Below, one piece after another: positions 32,849 through 42,838 of a DNA stretch of 50,410 bases. Location: contig NZ_WSRP01000019.1 in NCBI RefSeq assembly GCF_009767915.1, forward strand, positions 1-50,410, read 5' to 3'. Below the pieces are notes generated by a model, which had not been told where the DNA came from, did no database searches, and saw only the letters and a program-made list of their open reading frames with translations. The stretch's first letter is position 1. Each line of letters opens with the position of its first letter. Position numbers and translations under genes: made by a program. This stretch comes from Parasutterella muris. GTDB taxonomy: Bacteria > Pseudomonadota > Gammaproteobacteria > Burkholderiales > Burkholderiaceae_F.

Positions 32849-35398
32849 TTAGATGATTTTGGAAACTTTCTTAATGCTGACTCTTGTAAAACCACCGTTT
32901 CTGCACGAGGTTCCGGACAATCTATCGTAGTCATCAATAAGAATCTCATTGTTGTTTCCGCCGCGAGGAACTTTTCCATATTCTTTCGCCGCCACCTGAC
33001 CGTATGCCCAGTGACCCTGTCCGTAGGCTTTGGCAACCGTTCCCGGCCCTACTCCTTCCCAGACCTTAATCTCTGTAACAATGGTGCCCGCCGGCGACGT
33101 AATTTCGACAAGATCATTGTCCTTTAAGCCGAGAGTCTTAGCGTCCGCAGGATTGATCTTCAACACATCTCCCCATGAGCGATCACCAGCGTCGCATTTT
33201 TTGAATTCCTGCATCCAAGGAAGGTTCGCAGAACGTCCTTCACGATTTAAGCGGCTCTTGTGATCGATAAACAGGAACGGGAACTGTGCTGCGTCGCCGT
33301 GACGCAGAGGTTCTTCATAATGAGGCATCCAGCCTTTAATTCCTCTGGCTGTGTAATGACAGGCTTCAAGGATCTGATCGGGTGTGGAATTGTATTTGGC
33401 TGAATGGTCTTCGAGTACTTTTCTTAATGCGCCCGAAACAAATTCAAACTTGCCGCTGGGTGTGGGGAATTTACCGCCCCAATGCTTTTTGTATGCCTGA
33501 GGCGCTGAGTTATGCATGCCTTTTTGTCTAAAGTCTTCCCAGCCGTTGATCTGGTCACCGGGGATCGCTTTGGCTCCTTGTTTCCAGCAAGGCGCAGAAG
33601 CAATCTTAGTCGTGATTAGCTGGAACTCTTTCTCATTTGTCGGCTTGGCTCCGGTCTCAGGATCCGCAAACTCATTAGCATAGTAGTTCAGCAGAGCCGG
33701 CCATCCTTTCTGAACCAACTTCTCAGCCAAGAGCCATGTAACTTCATTCTCTTCCTGTTTAACATCCCAGATTCTGTTGCAGGTCGGCTGCTGTATTGAA
33801 GTCCACGCGTGCATTGAGCCGAAGCCGGTCACTGTACCCATTCCCTCAGCCGCATTAAATGTCGACGGCAGAACGATATCTGCAAATTGTGTCATTTCAG
33901 AAGGGAACGGAACCATATGAACGAAGAACGGCACATTAGCAAGTGCTTTTTCCCAGCGCTTACCGTCGGCCGCGGCAAACGGCGTGTTCGTCCACGAACT
34001 AATCATGATCTTCACAAAGTCAGGATGGCTGAGCATGTAGTTAGCAATGTTGTTCGTAACAACACCGCTTCCGAGTTTTGCCTTCATTGCGGCAGGCATT
34101 TCTTTATCCCCGCGGCCGTCGACTTTCTTGCCTTTACCGTGGGATTTAGCCAGTTCATCTACATACTTATCGGCTGACGGATAACTGCCTTTTAAGGATT
34201 TGGCCGGATCATGGGTACCGCCGACATTGTCAACGGATCCTAAGATACCGTTCAATGCATGCACGACCATTGCGGTGTAGGTTCCTCTGGGATTCATGCA
34301 GACGCCGGGTCCCATCCAGACAATTACATTGGGTGCGGCTTTACCGAGAGTCCTTGCCACTCTCTTAATCTGTTCAGCGTCAAGTCTGCATTCCTTGGCC
34401 GCTCTTTCCGGTGTCCAGTCCTTCGCCTCCTCGTTCCAGTATGTGACTAGACCAAGAGTGTTATTTTCCTTAAAAAGAGCGGGATCGACAGTCTTGCCGG
34501 AAACAAATAAGTTTTTCCCGTTTTCAAAGTCGCCCACAAATTCTTTATGCCAGAGTCCTTCTGTGAGAAGAACATGCGCAATTGCGTTAGCGAGGGCTCC
34601 ATCAGTTCCCGGAAGAATCGGAAGCCACTCTTTTGACTTGGCTGCTGCAGTCGAGAGTCTCGGGTCGACTGTGATTAATGTACCGTTTTTCTGGAGAACA
34701 CCGAGTTTGGAAATGACATTGGGAACCTGACGATTTGAGGAGAAAGGATCAGTACCCCAGAACACCACGCACTTAGTATTTCCGAGATCATAATCTCTAT
34801 AGGAGAATAACCCTTGTGTATAACCCGGACCCATTTTTTCAGTCTCTGCACAAAGAGCAGAAGTTGAAAAGTTGTTCGGAGAACCGTAAACCTTAGTTAA
34901 AGTTCCATAAAGCAGACCGTGAGAAGTATTTCCGTATCTGCCTTTTAGATAAAGCAGTCTTTCGGGTTCACCGCTATTGCGGAGCTCAATCATCTTGTCT
35001 GCGACTATGTCAAGAGCCTCATCCCAGGAAATTGGAACCCATTTAGGATCAACTCCACGGCCTTTTTGCGGATTTGTTCTTTTAAGCGGCTGCTTGATAC
35101 GATCAGGATCGTAGTTTTCCTGAGGAATCAAATGTCCTCGCGGACAGCAAAATCCATGATTACCTTTGGAATTTTGATTGCCGCGTACACGAGTTGCTCT
35201 GCCATTTTGGTTAAAGATTTCAATCGCACAATATTGAGTACATCCTTGGCATGTCGTACCAATCCACTTGCCTTGCGAAGGGCTGCAAGGGAGAGGAAGT
35301 CTTTTCACGGACAAACCCTGAGCTTTCAGTAACGGCGAAGAAGCTATGAAAGCAGCACTGCCGACAAGCTGCACGAATATTCTTCTTGTAAGTTTCAC
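32849..35398 (-). CDS. ArrA-like molybdopterin oxidoreductase, catalytic subunit
   Basis: Periplasmic Mo-bisMGD enzyme of the DMSO reductase superfamily (849 aa). A Tat signal (TRRIFVQ, residues 4-10) precedes a [4Fe-4S] site, Cys50/53/57 with Cys84 or 85. CQGCTQYCAIE, HGFCCPRGHL, PLKRTNPQKGRG and WVPISWDEALD strongly recall ArrA, as do LLYGTLTKVYGSPNNFS, CAETEKMGPGYTQG and YDLGNTKCVVFWGTDPFSSN. Cys183 in ALCAETEK is the predicted Mo ligand. The RGRY motif of ArrA is KGRY here (152-155), and the SHS before the Mo ligand is STS (178-180); Ser180, Lys188 and Tyr200 are kept. Alternatives are polysulfide/thiosulfate reductase or a related oxyanion reductase. First gene of arrA-arrB-torD-arsR-permease-small protein. 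Confidence 0.8.
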   Translation of the reverse strand: MKLTRRIFVQLVGSAAFIASSPLLKAQGLSVKRLPLPCSPSQGKWIGTTCQGCTQYCAIEIFNQNGRATRVRGNQNSKGNHGFCCPRGHLIPQENYDPDRIKQPLKRTNPQKGRGVDPKWVPISWDEALDIVADKMIELRNSGEPERLLYLKGRYGNTSHGLLYGTLTKVYGSPNNFSTSALCAETEKMGPGYTQGLFSYRDYDLGNTKCVVFWGTDPFSSNRQVPNVISKLGVLQKNGTLITVDPRLSTAAAKSKEWLPILPGTDGALANAIAHVLLTEGLWHKEFVGDFENGKNLFVSGKTVDPALFKENNTLGLVTYWNEEAKDWTPERAAKECRLDAEQIKRVARTLGKAAPNVIVWMGPGVCMNPRGTYTAMVVHALNGILGSVDNVGGTHDPAKSLKGSYPSADKYVDELAKSHGKGKKVDGRGDKEMPAAMKAKLGSGVVTNNIANYMLSHPDFVKIMISSWTNTPFAAADGKRWEKALANVPFFVHMVPFPSEMTQFADIVLPSTFNAAEGMGTVTGFGSMHAWTSIQQPTCNRIWDVKQEENEVTWLLAEKLVQKGWPALLNYYANEFADPETGAKPTNEKEFQLITTKIASAPCWKQGAKAIPGDQINGWEDFRQKGMHNSAPQAYKKHWGGKFPTPSGKFEFVSGALRKVLEDHSAKYNSTPDQILEACHYTARGIKGWMPHYEEPLRHGDAAQFPFLFIDHKSRLNREGRSANLPWMQEFKKCDAGDRSWGDVLKINPADAKTLGLKDNDLVEITSPAGTIVTEIKVWEGVGPGTVAKAYGQGHWAYGQVAAKEYGKVPRGGNNNEILIDDYDRLSGTSCRNGGFTRVSIKKVSKII

Positions 35399-35754
35399 GA
35401 GATGGTCTCCTTGAAGGAAGAAGTTGGGGCGTTTAGCTAATTTGCTACTTAGCTATATTGCTAAATATATCCCATATCATACCTCTTCAATAGAGCGTTT
35501 ACCCTAATATTTTCTTACTAATTTAAGAAAGATAAACAAAAAGTAATTTTCCTCAAATGTATTTAATTTGTCCTAAACCTGCACTGATCAGACGCAGTAA
35601 ATTAAAAACCATGAGATAACTTGTTTCTTTGCGCCTCTGCCGGCTTCTTTAACCCAACAATGGAGAGCTCTCAAACAGGATTTACATTACTCACTTCCCA
35701 TTGAAAAAAAATCGGACGCGCTAAAATTGCAAAATCTTATATAAGAGGAAGCTG
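35399..35754. promoter_or_regulatory. Divergent promoter region of the ArrA-like operon and pepN
   Basis: This 356-nt AT-rich region holds no coding sequence. Near the ArrA-like side are TTAGCTAA (35433-35440) and TTAGC-TATATT-GCTAA (35449-35464), a cluster of related dyads that probably binds a regulator. Near pepN a candidate TTGAAA lies at about 35702, but I cannot assign a matching -10 with confidence. Confidence 0.45.
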
Positions 35755-38457
35755 ATGACAGCCAATACCAACAAAGCCGGGACCGAATCTATCGTCCATT
35801 GCGAAGATTACGCCGCTCCCGACCACAATGTGGAATCCATACACCTTACTTTTGATCTGGTACCGAATCAGACGACCGTCACGGCAAGAATGATTGTTAT
35901 TCCGAAAGACGATCGTAAAAGCGATGATTTCGTCCTCTACCGCGACGATGTCTCGATGACTTACCTAAAAATCGGCGGAAAAGATTCGCTGCCGGGTCAG
36001 TACGCCTTTGTCGCAGATAAACTGATTATTCACGACATTTCAGAACCGACCGAAATCGAAATTCAAACCCGCATCAATCCGCGCACCAATCTGCAGCTCT
36101 CCGGTCTCTACATGAGCCGCAATAACTACATCACACAGTGCGAGGCCGAAGGTTTCCGAAGAATCATGTACTTCCCGGATCGCCCGGACGTGCTTGCAAA
36201 ATACCGCGTCGTGATCCATGCGCCGAAAGACTACAAAGCACTGCTCTCAAACGGCAACCTGATGGAGCAAGGCGAGCTTCTCGACGGCAGAAACTATGCG
36301 ATTTGGGATGACCCGTTCCCCAAACCCTCTTACCTCTTCGCGCTGGTAGCCGGAAATTTCGTCGCGCAGGAAGAAACCATCAAACTCGCAAACGGCAAGG
36401 AAGCACTGCTGCAGATCTGGACAGAACCTTCCAATCAGGGCAAAACAGACTTTGCCATGCAGAGCCTTATTAAGGCCATTCGCTGGGACGAAGAACGCTT
36501 CGGTCTGAACCTTGACCTCGATCGGTTCATGATTGTCGCCACCGACGACTTCAACATGGGCGCGATGGAAAACAAAGGTCTGAACATCTTTAATTCCAAA
36601 TGCGTCCTTGCCGACAGCCGTATTGCTACAGACGAAGACTTTGCGCGCATCGAATCCGTAATCGCGCACGAATACTTCCATAATTGGACCGGTGACCGCG
36701 TCACATGCCGCGACTGGTTCCAGCTTTCGTTAAAAGAAGGCCTCACGGTTTTCCGCGAGCAGGAATTTGCGGCCGACATGCTCGGCACTCCGTCCGCTCG
36801 CGCCGTTAAGCGCATCCAGGACGTCCGTTATCTGCGCACTAACCAATTCCCCGAAGATGCGGGCCCGATGGCACATCCGATTCGCCCGGAATCCTACCGA
36901 CAAATCGACAACTTCTACACCACCACCGTCTATGAAAAAGGCGCGGAAGTGGTACGCATGTACCAGACGCTTTTCGGCAAAGAGGGCTTTCGACGCGGTC
37001 TTCTGGAGTACATCAACCGCTTTGACGGAACCGCCGCCACATGCAGCGACTTCTTAACCGCTATGGAAGAATCCAACGGCGAAGACCTTTCGCAGTTCGA
37101 ACTGTGGTACTCGCAGGCAGGTACGCCGCGTGTCAGCGTCAGCAGCAAATGGGATGAGAACGAAAAAACTCTGACCCTGACGCTGCATCAAAGCAACCGC
37201 TCCTTCCCCGGAAGAGCCGCGCCCAAGCCGCTTCTGATTCCGGTCTCCATCGGTATTCTCGGCGACGACGGCAAGGATATCGAACTGCAGCTGCAGGGCG
37301 AAGACAATCCTGACGGAACAACACGCACGCTGCTCTTTGATCAGCAGGAACAGACCTGGGTTTTCGAAAACATCAACAGCCGTCCGATTCTCTCGATCGG
37401 CCGCGGATACTCCGCCCCGGTTATTTTTGACATCGAATACACGAAGGATCAGCTCGCGTTCCTCGCGAGAAATGACTCGGATCTCTTCAACCGCGCTGAA
37501 GCCTTCGATCGTCTGACACTTTTGATGATCGATCAGTACATTCTGGATCTGCAGAAGAAAGGACCGAACCAGGGCCGCGACCATATTCCGGTCTCGGAAG
37601 CCTATCTCTTTACGTTCGAAGATATTCTGAACGATGAGTCACTCTCTCCTGCTTATCGGGCTGAACTGCTGAAATTCCCGGACGAGAACTACATCGCCGA
37701 GCATCGCATTCTTATTGAGCCGGCGCTTGTACGTGAAGTCTCTGATCAGATTCGCAAGAAGATCGGCACACGTCTTCGCGCAACGCTGGAAGACAAAGTC
37801 CAAAAGATGGCGACGCCCGGCGCCTACCGTCCGAATCCGATCGACGCCGGCAAGCGCGCGCTCAAGCATGTCTGCCTGGGCTATCTTGCCTTTGCGGACA
37901 ACCCGAAAGCAATTCAGCAGATTCGTGCGCTTTACAAGACCGCCAACAATCTGACCGATCAGCTTGCCGCACTCAAAATTTCTGTCGAAGCCTCGCTTCC
38001 GATCGCACAGGAACTTTTGAATATGGCGGAAATCGAATGGCAGAGAGAGCCGCTGCTCATGAACAAGTGGCTCACGCTGCACTCCCGTCTGCGCCACAGC
38101 CGCGAACAGAGAACCGTCGTGGAAAAGATTCACGCGCTGACTCTGCACGGCAGCTACCAGCCGAAGAATCCGAACTGCATTTACTCTCTGCTTTACGCCT
38201 TCTTCCGCAGCGGCGGCCCCGAGTTCCACCGCCCCGACGGTATGGGCTATCAGCTATGGGTGAACAGCGTCCTCTCAACCGACCAATTCAACCCGCAGGT
38301 TGCGGCTCGCCTCGCTCGTGTGCTGGAAAACTGGCGCCGCTACGAACCGTCTCTCTCTCGTATGATGTACAAAGCGCTTCGTTTCGTGAATTCCCACCGC
38401 GAACTCTCTCCCGATGTTCGCGAGATCATTGAAAATGCGCTTTACGAGCCCGTTTGA
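35755..38457 (+). CDS. pepN: Aminopeptidase N
   Basis: M1-family zinc aminopeptidase (900 aa), a cytosolic enzyme that removes N-terminal residues in peptide turnover. The GAMEN exopeptidase motif ([15 protein letters not shown]) is near residue 269 and the zinc motif [20 protein letters not shown] starts near 305, with the third ligand Glu in the following [33 protein letters not shown] is typical of the E. coli PepN branch. Length is near the usual 870-900. AGAGGA lies five bases before the ATG. fbp follows after 40 nt without a terminator. Confidence 0.97.
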   Translation: MTANTNKAGTESIVHCEDYAAPDHNVESIHLTFDLVPNQTTVTARMIVIPKDDRKSDDFVLYRDDVSMTYLKIGGKDSLPGQYAFVADKLIIHDISEPTEIEIQTRINPRTNLQLSGLYMSRNNYITQCEAEGFRRIMYFPDRPDVLAKYRVVIHAPKDYKALLSNGNLMEQGELLDGRNYAIWDDPFPKPSYLFALVAGNFVAQEETIKLANGKEALLQIWTEPSNQGKTDFAMQSLIKAIRWDEERFGLNLDLDRFMIVATDDFNMGAMENKGLNIFNSKCVLADSRIATDEDFARIESVIAHEYFHNWTGDRVTCRDWFQLSLKEGLTVFREQEFAADMLGTPSARAVKRIQDVRYLRTNQFPEDAGPMAHPIRPESYRQIDNFYTTTVYEKGAEVVRMYQTLFGKEGFRRGLLEYINRFDGTAATCSDFLTAMEESNGEDLSQFELWYSQAGTPRVSVSSKWDENEKTLTLTLHQSNRSFPGRAAPKPLLIPVSIGILGDDGKDIELQLQGEDNPDGTTRTLLFDQQEQTWVFENINSRPILSIGRGYSAPVIFDIEYTKDQLAFLARNDSDLFNRAEAFDRLTLLMIDQYILDLQKKGPNQGRDHIPVSEAYLFTFEDILNDESLSPAYRAELLKFPDENYIAEHRILIEPALVREVSDQIRKKIGTRLRATLEDKVQKMATPGAYRPNPIDAGKRALKHVCLGYLAFADNPKAIQQIRALYKTANNLTDQLAALKISVEASLPIAQELLNMAEIEWQREPLLMNKWLTLHSRLRHSREQRTVVEKIHALTLHGSYQPKNPNCIYSLLYAFFRSGGPEFHRPDGMGYQLWVNSVLSTDQFNPQVAARLARVLENWRRYEPSLSRMMYKALRFVNSHRELSPDVREIIENALYEPV

Positions 38458-38497
38458 TATATATTGTGAGTACTTCCTAGTTAGAGGAGAACATAAA

Positions 38498-39487
38498 TTG
38501 TCCAAAACCCTACAGCAGTTCCTTGCGGAACAGTTCTCTGCAGGCAATATCGATCAGCAGCTCAGCGACCTGCTTAACGCGGTCGCCGACCTCAGCAAGA
38601 ACATTAATGACAAAGTCACGCACGGCGCCCTTGCCGGTGTTCTTGGCTTTGCGGGCACTGACAACGTTCAGGGCGAGCATCAGAAAAAACTCGACATCAT
38701 CACGAACGAGGTCTTCATCGACGGCGTGGAATGGACCGGCTCCATCGCCGCTATGGCCAGTGAGGAAATGGACCATTCCCTCAGCACGCCGGCTGAATTC
38801 CGCCGCGGAAAATATCTGATCATGTTTGATCCGCTTGACGGCTCAAGCAATATTGACATTAACGCGCCGATCGGCTCGATTTTCTCGATCTCCGAGGCCC
38901 CCGAAGGCAAAGTTACGGACGAAAGCTTCCTTAAAAAAGGCCGCTCTCAGGTCGCTGCCGGCTATGTCATGTACTCTCCTCAGACCATCCTGACACTCAC
39001 TGTCGGTCACGGCGTCTATATGTTCACGCTGAACCTCGGAACCGGTCAGTACATCCTGACAAAAGAGAACATTCGCATTCCGGAACAGACTCAGGAATTT
39101 GCCATCAATATGTCCAACATGCGTCACTGGGAACCCCCGGTTCAGAAGTATGTCAAGGAACTGCTTGAAGGCGAAACCGGACCGCTTGGAAAGAACTTCA
39201 ATATGCGCTGGGTTGCGGCGATGGTCGCCGAAGTCCATCGCGTGCTCTGCCGCGGCGGCATCTTCATGTATCCGCGCGACAACCGCGATCCGTCCAAACC
39301 CGGCAAACTGCGTCTCATGTATGAAGCCAACCCGATGGCGATGCTGATTGAACAGGCCGGCGGAAGAGCCACAAACGGACATGAAGACATCCTTGATCTG
39401 CAGCCGGAAAAGCTTCATCAGCGTGTTGCGGTCTTCCTCGGAAGTAAGGAAGAAGTTGATCGCGTCACAAGCTACCATAAGAACTAA
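38498..39487 (+). CDS. fbp: Fructose-1,6-bisphosphatase, class I
   Basis: FBPase I (329 aa) of gluconeogenesis, releasing phosphate from fructose-1,6-bisphosphate. The metal-binding [20 protein letters not shown] is near residues 109-128, and [18 protein letters not shown] and LYEANPMA-type [17 protein letters not shown] near the C-terminus match the family. I choose the TTG at 38498, preceded by AGAGGAG at eight bases, giving (M)[12 protein letters not shown]; the upstream ATG at 38414 lies inside pepN. Likely cotranscribed with pepN. Together with tkt-gap-pgk it gives the window several central carbon steps. Confidence 0.95.
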   Translation: MSKTLQQFLAEQFSAGNIDQQLSDLLNAVADLSKNINDKVTHGALAGVLGFAGTDNVQGEHQKKLDIITNEVFIDGVEWTGSIAAMASEEMDHSLSTPAEFRRGKYLIMFDPLDGSSNIDINAPIGSIFSISEAPEGKVTDESFLKKGRSQVAAGYVMYSPQTILTLTVGHGVYMFTLNLGTGQYILTKENIRIPEQTQEFAINMSNMRHWEPPVQKYVKELLEGETGPLGKNFNMRWVAAMVAEVHRVLCRGGIFMYPRDNRDPSKPGKLRLMYEANPMAMLIEQAGGRATNGHEDILDLQPEKLHQRVAVFLGSKEEVDRVTSYHKN

Positions 39488-39508
39488 GCGATACTGATTC
39501 AGTCACAG

Positions 39509-39534
39509 CGGGCGGCCTAGGCCGTCCGTTTTTC
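39509..39534 (+). terminator. Terminator of pepN-fbp
   Basis: CGGGCGGC, a CTAG loop and GCCGTCCG (one G-T pair) are followed by TTTTTC. It is 22 nt after the fbp stop. Confidence 0.85.
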
Positions 39535-39726
39535 ATCCCGGAAGAGCTGAACCTCAGTGACGCTGAATTGAAGTTAGTATTCACTTCTAAATAAAAAACT
39601 GCATTTTCATTTCGTTTCTTACATCAATTTCCGGCGCATAGACCTTGGAACCTATGTACCCGAAATGACCGCTTCTTTTTCAAAATTAATATCTCATCAC
39701 TGAGTCAATAAACATTTTAAATTCAA

Positions 39727-39789
39727 TACATTACGAATACATTCATTTTAAATATTTTTAGCAAATGTGTTCTTTCGATTCGTAATGTA
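39727..39789. repeat. Widely spaced perfect inverted repeat before menF
   Basis: TACATTACGAAT (39727-39738) and ATTCGTAATGTA (39778-39789) are perfect 12-bp inverted copies 39 nt apart, in an AT-rich intergenic region upstream of menF. TATAAT at 39822-39827 may be the menF -10 element. The rest of 39535-39855 shows nothing else I can support. Confidence 0.6.
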
Positions 39790-39855
39790 AATCTTCAAAA
39801 CATATCCCCTCTCGGTCTTCTTATAATCGACTGATTTAATTGTTAAGAGGTCCGC

Positions 39856-41154
39856 ATGCTCCCACTCGACACGGCGCTGAATGATTTGCTGAATCAGCTT
39901 TCTTCAACGCTGCCCGACGCCCCCGGCTTACGGGTTTTCGAATCTTCTTTTGCGCTGAACGACAGCTTTGATGCCCTGACTTGGCTCTCAAGCCAGAGCG
40001 CCTATCCGCAGTTTTACTGGCAGCAAAGAAGCGGAAGCGAGGAAGCTGCAGTCCTTGGTAAAGCAGTCGCATTCACTTCGCTTGAAGATGCTCAGAAATT
40101 TATTCGTCAGTATCCGGATGAAGACTTACGTGTGTGGGGACTGAATGAATTTGATCCGTCCCGATCAAGCCTGATTCTGCCTCGTCTGGAGTGGAGACGA
40201 AACGGAGAAGATGCAGCTTTACGGCTGACGCTTTTCAGCGAAAATTCTCTGCGCTCTGACAGAGAATTCGCTAAGGCTTATATCGCAGCCCTCAAGTGCG
40301 CAAAACCTCTGCCGCCGCTTCAATCTAAGATGATCCGTGAGGAGCATCGACCGGATAAAGAAGAATGGTGCCGTTTAATCAAGCTTGCCACCGACACGAT
40401 CAGTAACGGCAAACTTAATAAAACCGTACTTGCAAGAGCGACCGACCTGCACTTTGAAAAGCCGATCAACCCGGCATCCATGCTGAACGAGAGCAGGAAG
40501 CAGAACCTTCACTGCTATCACTTCTACATGGCCTTTGACCCTGACAGCGCCTTTCTCGGTTCTTCCCCGGAAAGACTTTGGCGGCGCGTCGGCAAATCAC
40601 TGCAAACGGAAGCTTTAGCCGGCACCGCCGCAAACCATAATGATGATCAGGAAGCGCTCAGACTTGGCAGATGGCTCATGTCAGATGATAAGAATCAGCG
40701 TGAGAACATGCTGGTAGTCAAAGACATCTGTCAGCGCCTTGAAGCTGAATGCGAAAAGCTCGAGGTCCTGCCGGAGCATATTCTCCGCCTGCGCAAGGTG
40801 CAGCATTTGCGCAGACAAATTCAAACATCTCTGCATAAAGCCGATGACACGATATGTCTCTATCAGCTCCAGCCGACTGCGGCTGTGGCGGGGCTGCCGC
40901 GAAATGCCGCACGAGAATTCATTGCTGAGTACGAGCCTTTTACCCGTGAATGGTATGCGGGTTCCGCAGGCTACCTCTCCTTAAAGCAAAGCGAATTCTG
41001 CGTTTCTCTGAGATCCGCAAAGATCAGCGGCAATGTCGTTCGCCTCTATGCAGGCGCGGGCATTGTTCCGGGGTCGGATCCGGAAGCTGAATGGATCGAA
41101 ATCAATAACAAGGCTGCGGGTCTCAAAACCCTGCTTCAGCCTGAACACAAGTAA
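39856..41154 (+). CDS. menF: Isochorismate synthase
   Basis: MenF (432 aa) converts chorismate to isochorismate, the entry step of menaquinone synthesis. The chorismate-binding core shows GSSPERLWRRVGKSLQTEAL near residue 235, AGTA following it, AVAGLP near 342 and the C-terminal YAGAGIVPGSDPEAEWIEIN with the catalytic Glu and Mg2+ ligands. A MenF role, rather than EntC, is shown by the neighbours menD, menH and menC. AAGAGG is five bases before the ATG. First gene of the menFDHC operon; menD starts 13 nt later. Confidence 0.93.
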   Translation: MLPLDTALNDLLNQLSSTLPDAPGLRVFESSFALNDSFDALTWLSSQSAYPQFYWQQRSGSEEAAVLGKAVAFTSLEDAQKFIRQYPDEDLRVWGLNEFDPSRSSLILPRLEWRRNGEDAALRLTLFSENSLRSDREFAKAYIAALKCAKPLPPLQSKMIREEHRPDKEEWCRLIKLATDTISNGKLNKTVLARATDLHFEKPINPASMLNESRKQNLHCYHFYMAFDPDSAFLGSSPERLWRRVGKSLQTEALAGTAANHNDDQEALRLGRWLMSDDKNQRENMLVVKDICQRLEAECEKLEVLPEHILRLRKVQHLRRQIQTSLHKADDTICLYQLQPTAAVAGLPRNAAREFIAEYEPFTREWYAGSAGYLSLKQSEFCVSLRSAKISGNVVRLYAGAGIVPGSDPEAEWIEINNKAAGLKTLLQPEHK

Positions 41155-41167
41155 ACAATAATCTGTC

Positions 41168-42838
41168 ATGTCGCTAAGTTCATTTAACCGCCGCTGGGCG
41201 TCCGTTATTCTTGAAGCCGTCAGACGTCACGGCGTCAAACATGTCTGTATTGCGCCGGGTTCCCGTTCCACTCCGCTAACTTTGTCTGCGGCAGAAAATC
41301 CGGGTTTTACTCTGCACACGCATTTTGATGAACGCGGACTCGGACATCTTGCGCTCGGCCTTGCCAAAGCCGGCAAAGATCCGGTCGCTGTCATTGTTAC
41401 CTCCGGCACCGCGGTCGCAAACTTGTACCCGGCTCTTATTGAAGCCGGGCTCACCGGAGAAAAACTCGTCCTGTTAACCGCGGATCGCCCGCAGGAATTG
41501 ATTGACTGCGGCGCAAATCAGGCTATCCGACAGATAGGAATATTTGCGTCGCACCCGGCTCGTTCTCTTTTTCTTCCGAGCCCGACTGAGCGGATTTCAG
41601 CTCGATGGCTCGTCTCTTCCATTGATGACGCGATGGGAACGCTGCATGCGGGAGCTGTACACATCAATTGCCCGTTTGCGGAGCCCCTTTACGGAGAAAT
41701 GGACGACACCGGTCTTAGCTGGCAGCAAAGCCTCGGAGATTGGTGGACCGATGACAAGCCTTGGCTTCAGGAAGCTACTCCGATCGAAGTTTTCAAGGAG
41801 CGTGACTGGCCGCTCATTCGTCAGCAACGCGGCGTGGTCATCGCCGGCCGCATGAACGCAAAAGACGGTGTAAAGGCGGCGCAGTGGGCACAGACTCTTG
41901 GCTGGCCCTTGATTGGCGATGTGCTCTCTCAAACGGGCCAGCCCCTGCCTTGCGCAGACCTTTGGCTCAGCAACCCAAAAGCCGTAGAAGAACTCAACCA
42001 AGCCGAAATTGTGATTCAGCTCGGAAGCGGACTCACCGGAAAACGCCTGCTGCAGTGGCAGACTAAATGCGCGCCGAAAGAATATTGGATCGTTGATCCA
42101 AACTGCGGCAGACTTGATCCTGCACAGCATCGGGGGCGCCGAATCATCGCAGATATCAGCCGCTGGCTGGATCTGCATGAGGCTGAACCCGGAGCGCCTT
42201 GGTATAAAGAATGCGCCCAATTATCCAAAGAAACCGCAAAAAATGTGGAATCAAAGTGCGTCGGTTTCGGAGAAGCTCAGCTTGCGCACCGAATCGGCAA
42301 ATATCTGCCAGAAAACGGACAGTTCTTTGTTGGCAACAGCCTTATCGTGCGGCTCATTGACGCGCTTGGGCAGCTCCCCGCCGGATATCCGGTGTACAGC
42401 AATCGCGGCGCAAGCGGCATCGACGGCTTGATTTCCACTGCGGCTGGCGTTCAGCTCGCCACGGGCAAGCCGACGCTTTCGATCGTCGGTGATCTCTCCG
42501 CGCTCTATGACGTAAACTCTTTGGCGCTGCTGCGGCACGCAACCGCACCGTTTGTTCAGATCATCGTGAACAACAACGGCGGACAGATATTCTCGCTTCT
42601 TCCAACGCCTCAGGCAGAAAGAACCCGCTTTTATCAAATGCCGCAGGATGCGGATTTCGCGCACGCTGCCGGCATGTTCTCTCTTAGATACTGCGCCCCT
42701 AAATGCCGGGAAGATTTAGAAACCGAGCTCGCTGAAGCTTGGAAAATTCCGGCCGCAACAGTTATAGAACTTAAAGTCAATGAAACCGAAGGCGCTCAGA
42801 TGCTGAGAAGCCTTCTTAAAGAAGTCAGCCGCTTATGA
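41168..42838 (+). CDS. menD: SEPHCHC synthase
   Basis: MenD (556 aa), a thiamine-diphosphate enzyme that condenses isochorismate and 2-oxoglutarate to SEPHCHC. The N-terminal pyrimidine-binding domain has [19 protein letters not shown] near residue 20 and [17 protein letters not shown] near 49 with the activating Glu. The C-terminal domain has [30 protein letters not shown] and the TPP motif [17 protein letters not shown] near 438 followed by [12 protein letters not shown]. It overlaps menH by 4 nt (ATGA). Confidence 0.96.
   Translation: MSLSSFNRRWASVILEAVRRHGVKHVCIAPGSRSTPLTLSAAENPGFTLHTHFDERGLGHLALGLAKAGKDPVAVIVTSGTAVANLYPALIEAGLTGEKLVLLTADRPQELIDCGANQAIRQIGIFASHPARSLFLPSPTERISARWLVSSIDDAMGTLHAGAVHINCPFAEPLYGEMDDTGLSWQQSLGDWWTDDKPWLQEATPIEVFKERDWPLIRQQRGVVIAGRMNAKDGVKAAQWAQTLGWPLIGDVLSQTGQPLPCADLWLSNPKAVEELNQAEIVIQLGSGLTGKRLLQWQTKCAPKEYWIVDPNCGRLDPAQHRGRRIIADISRWLDLHEAEPGAPWYKECAQLSKETAKNVESKCVGFGEAQLAHRIGKYLPENGQFFVGNSLIVRLIDALGQLPAGYPVYSNRGASGIDGLISTAAGVQLATGKPTLSIVGDLSALYDVNSLALLRHATAPFVQIIVNNNGGQIFSLLPTPQAERTRFYQMPQDADFAHAAGMFSLRYCAPKCREDLETELAEAWKIPAATVIELKVNETEGAQMLRSLLKEVSRL

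Noticed and set aside
32849-35398. Assignment as DMSO reductase DmsA
   Set aside because: The KGRY, LLYGTLTKVYGSPN and CAETEKMGPG stretches and the lack of a DmsC anchor fit the ArrA/PsrA side of the superfamily better than DmsA.
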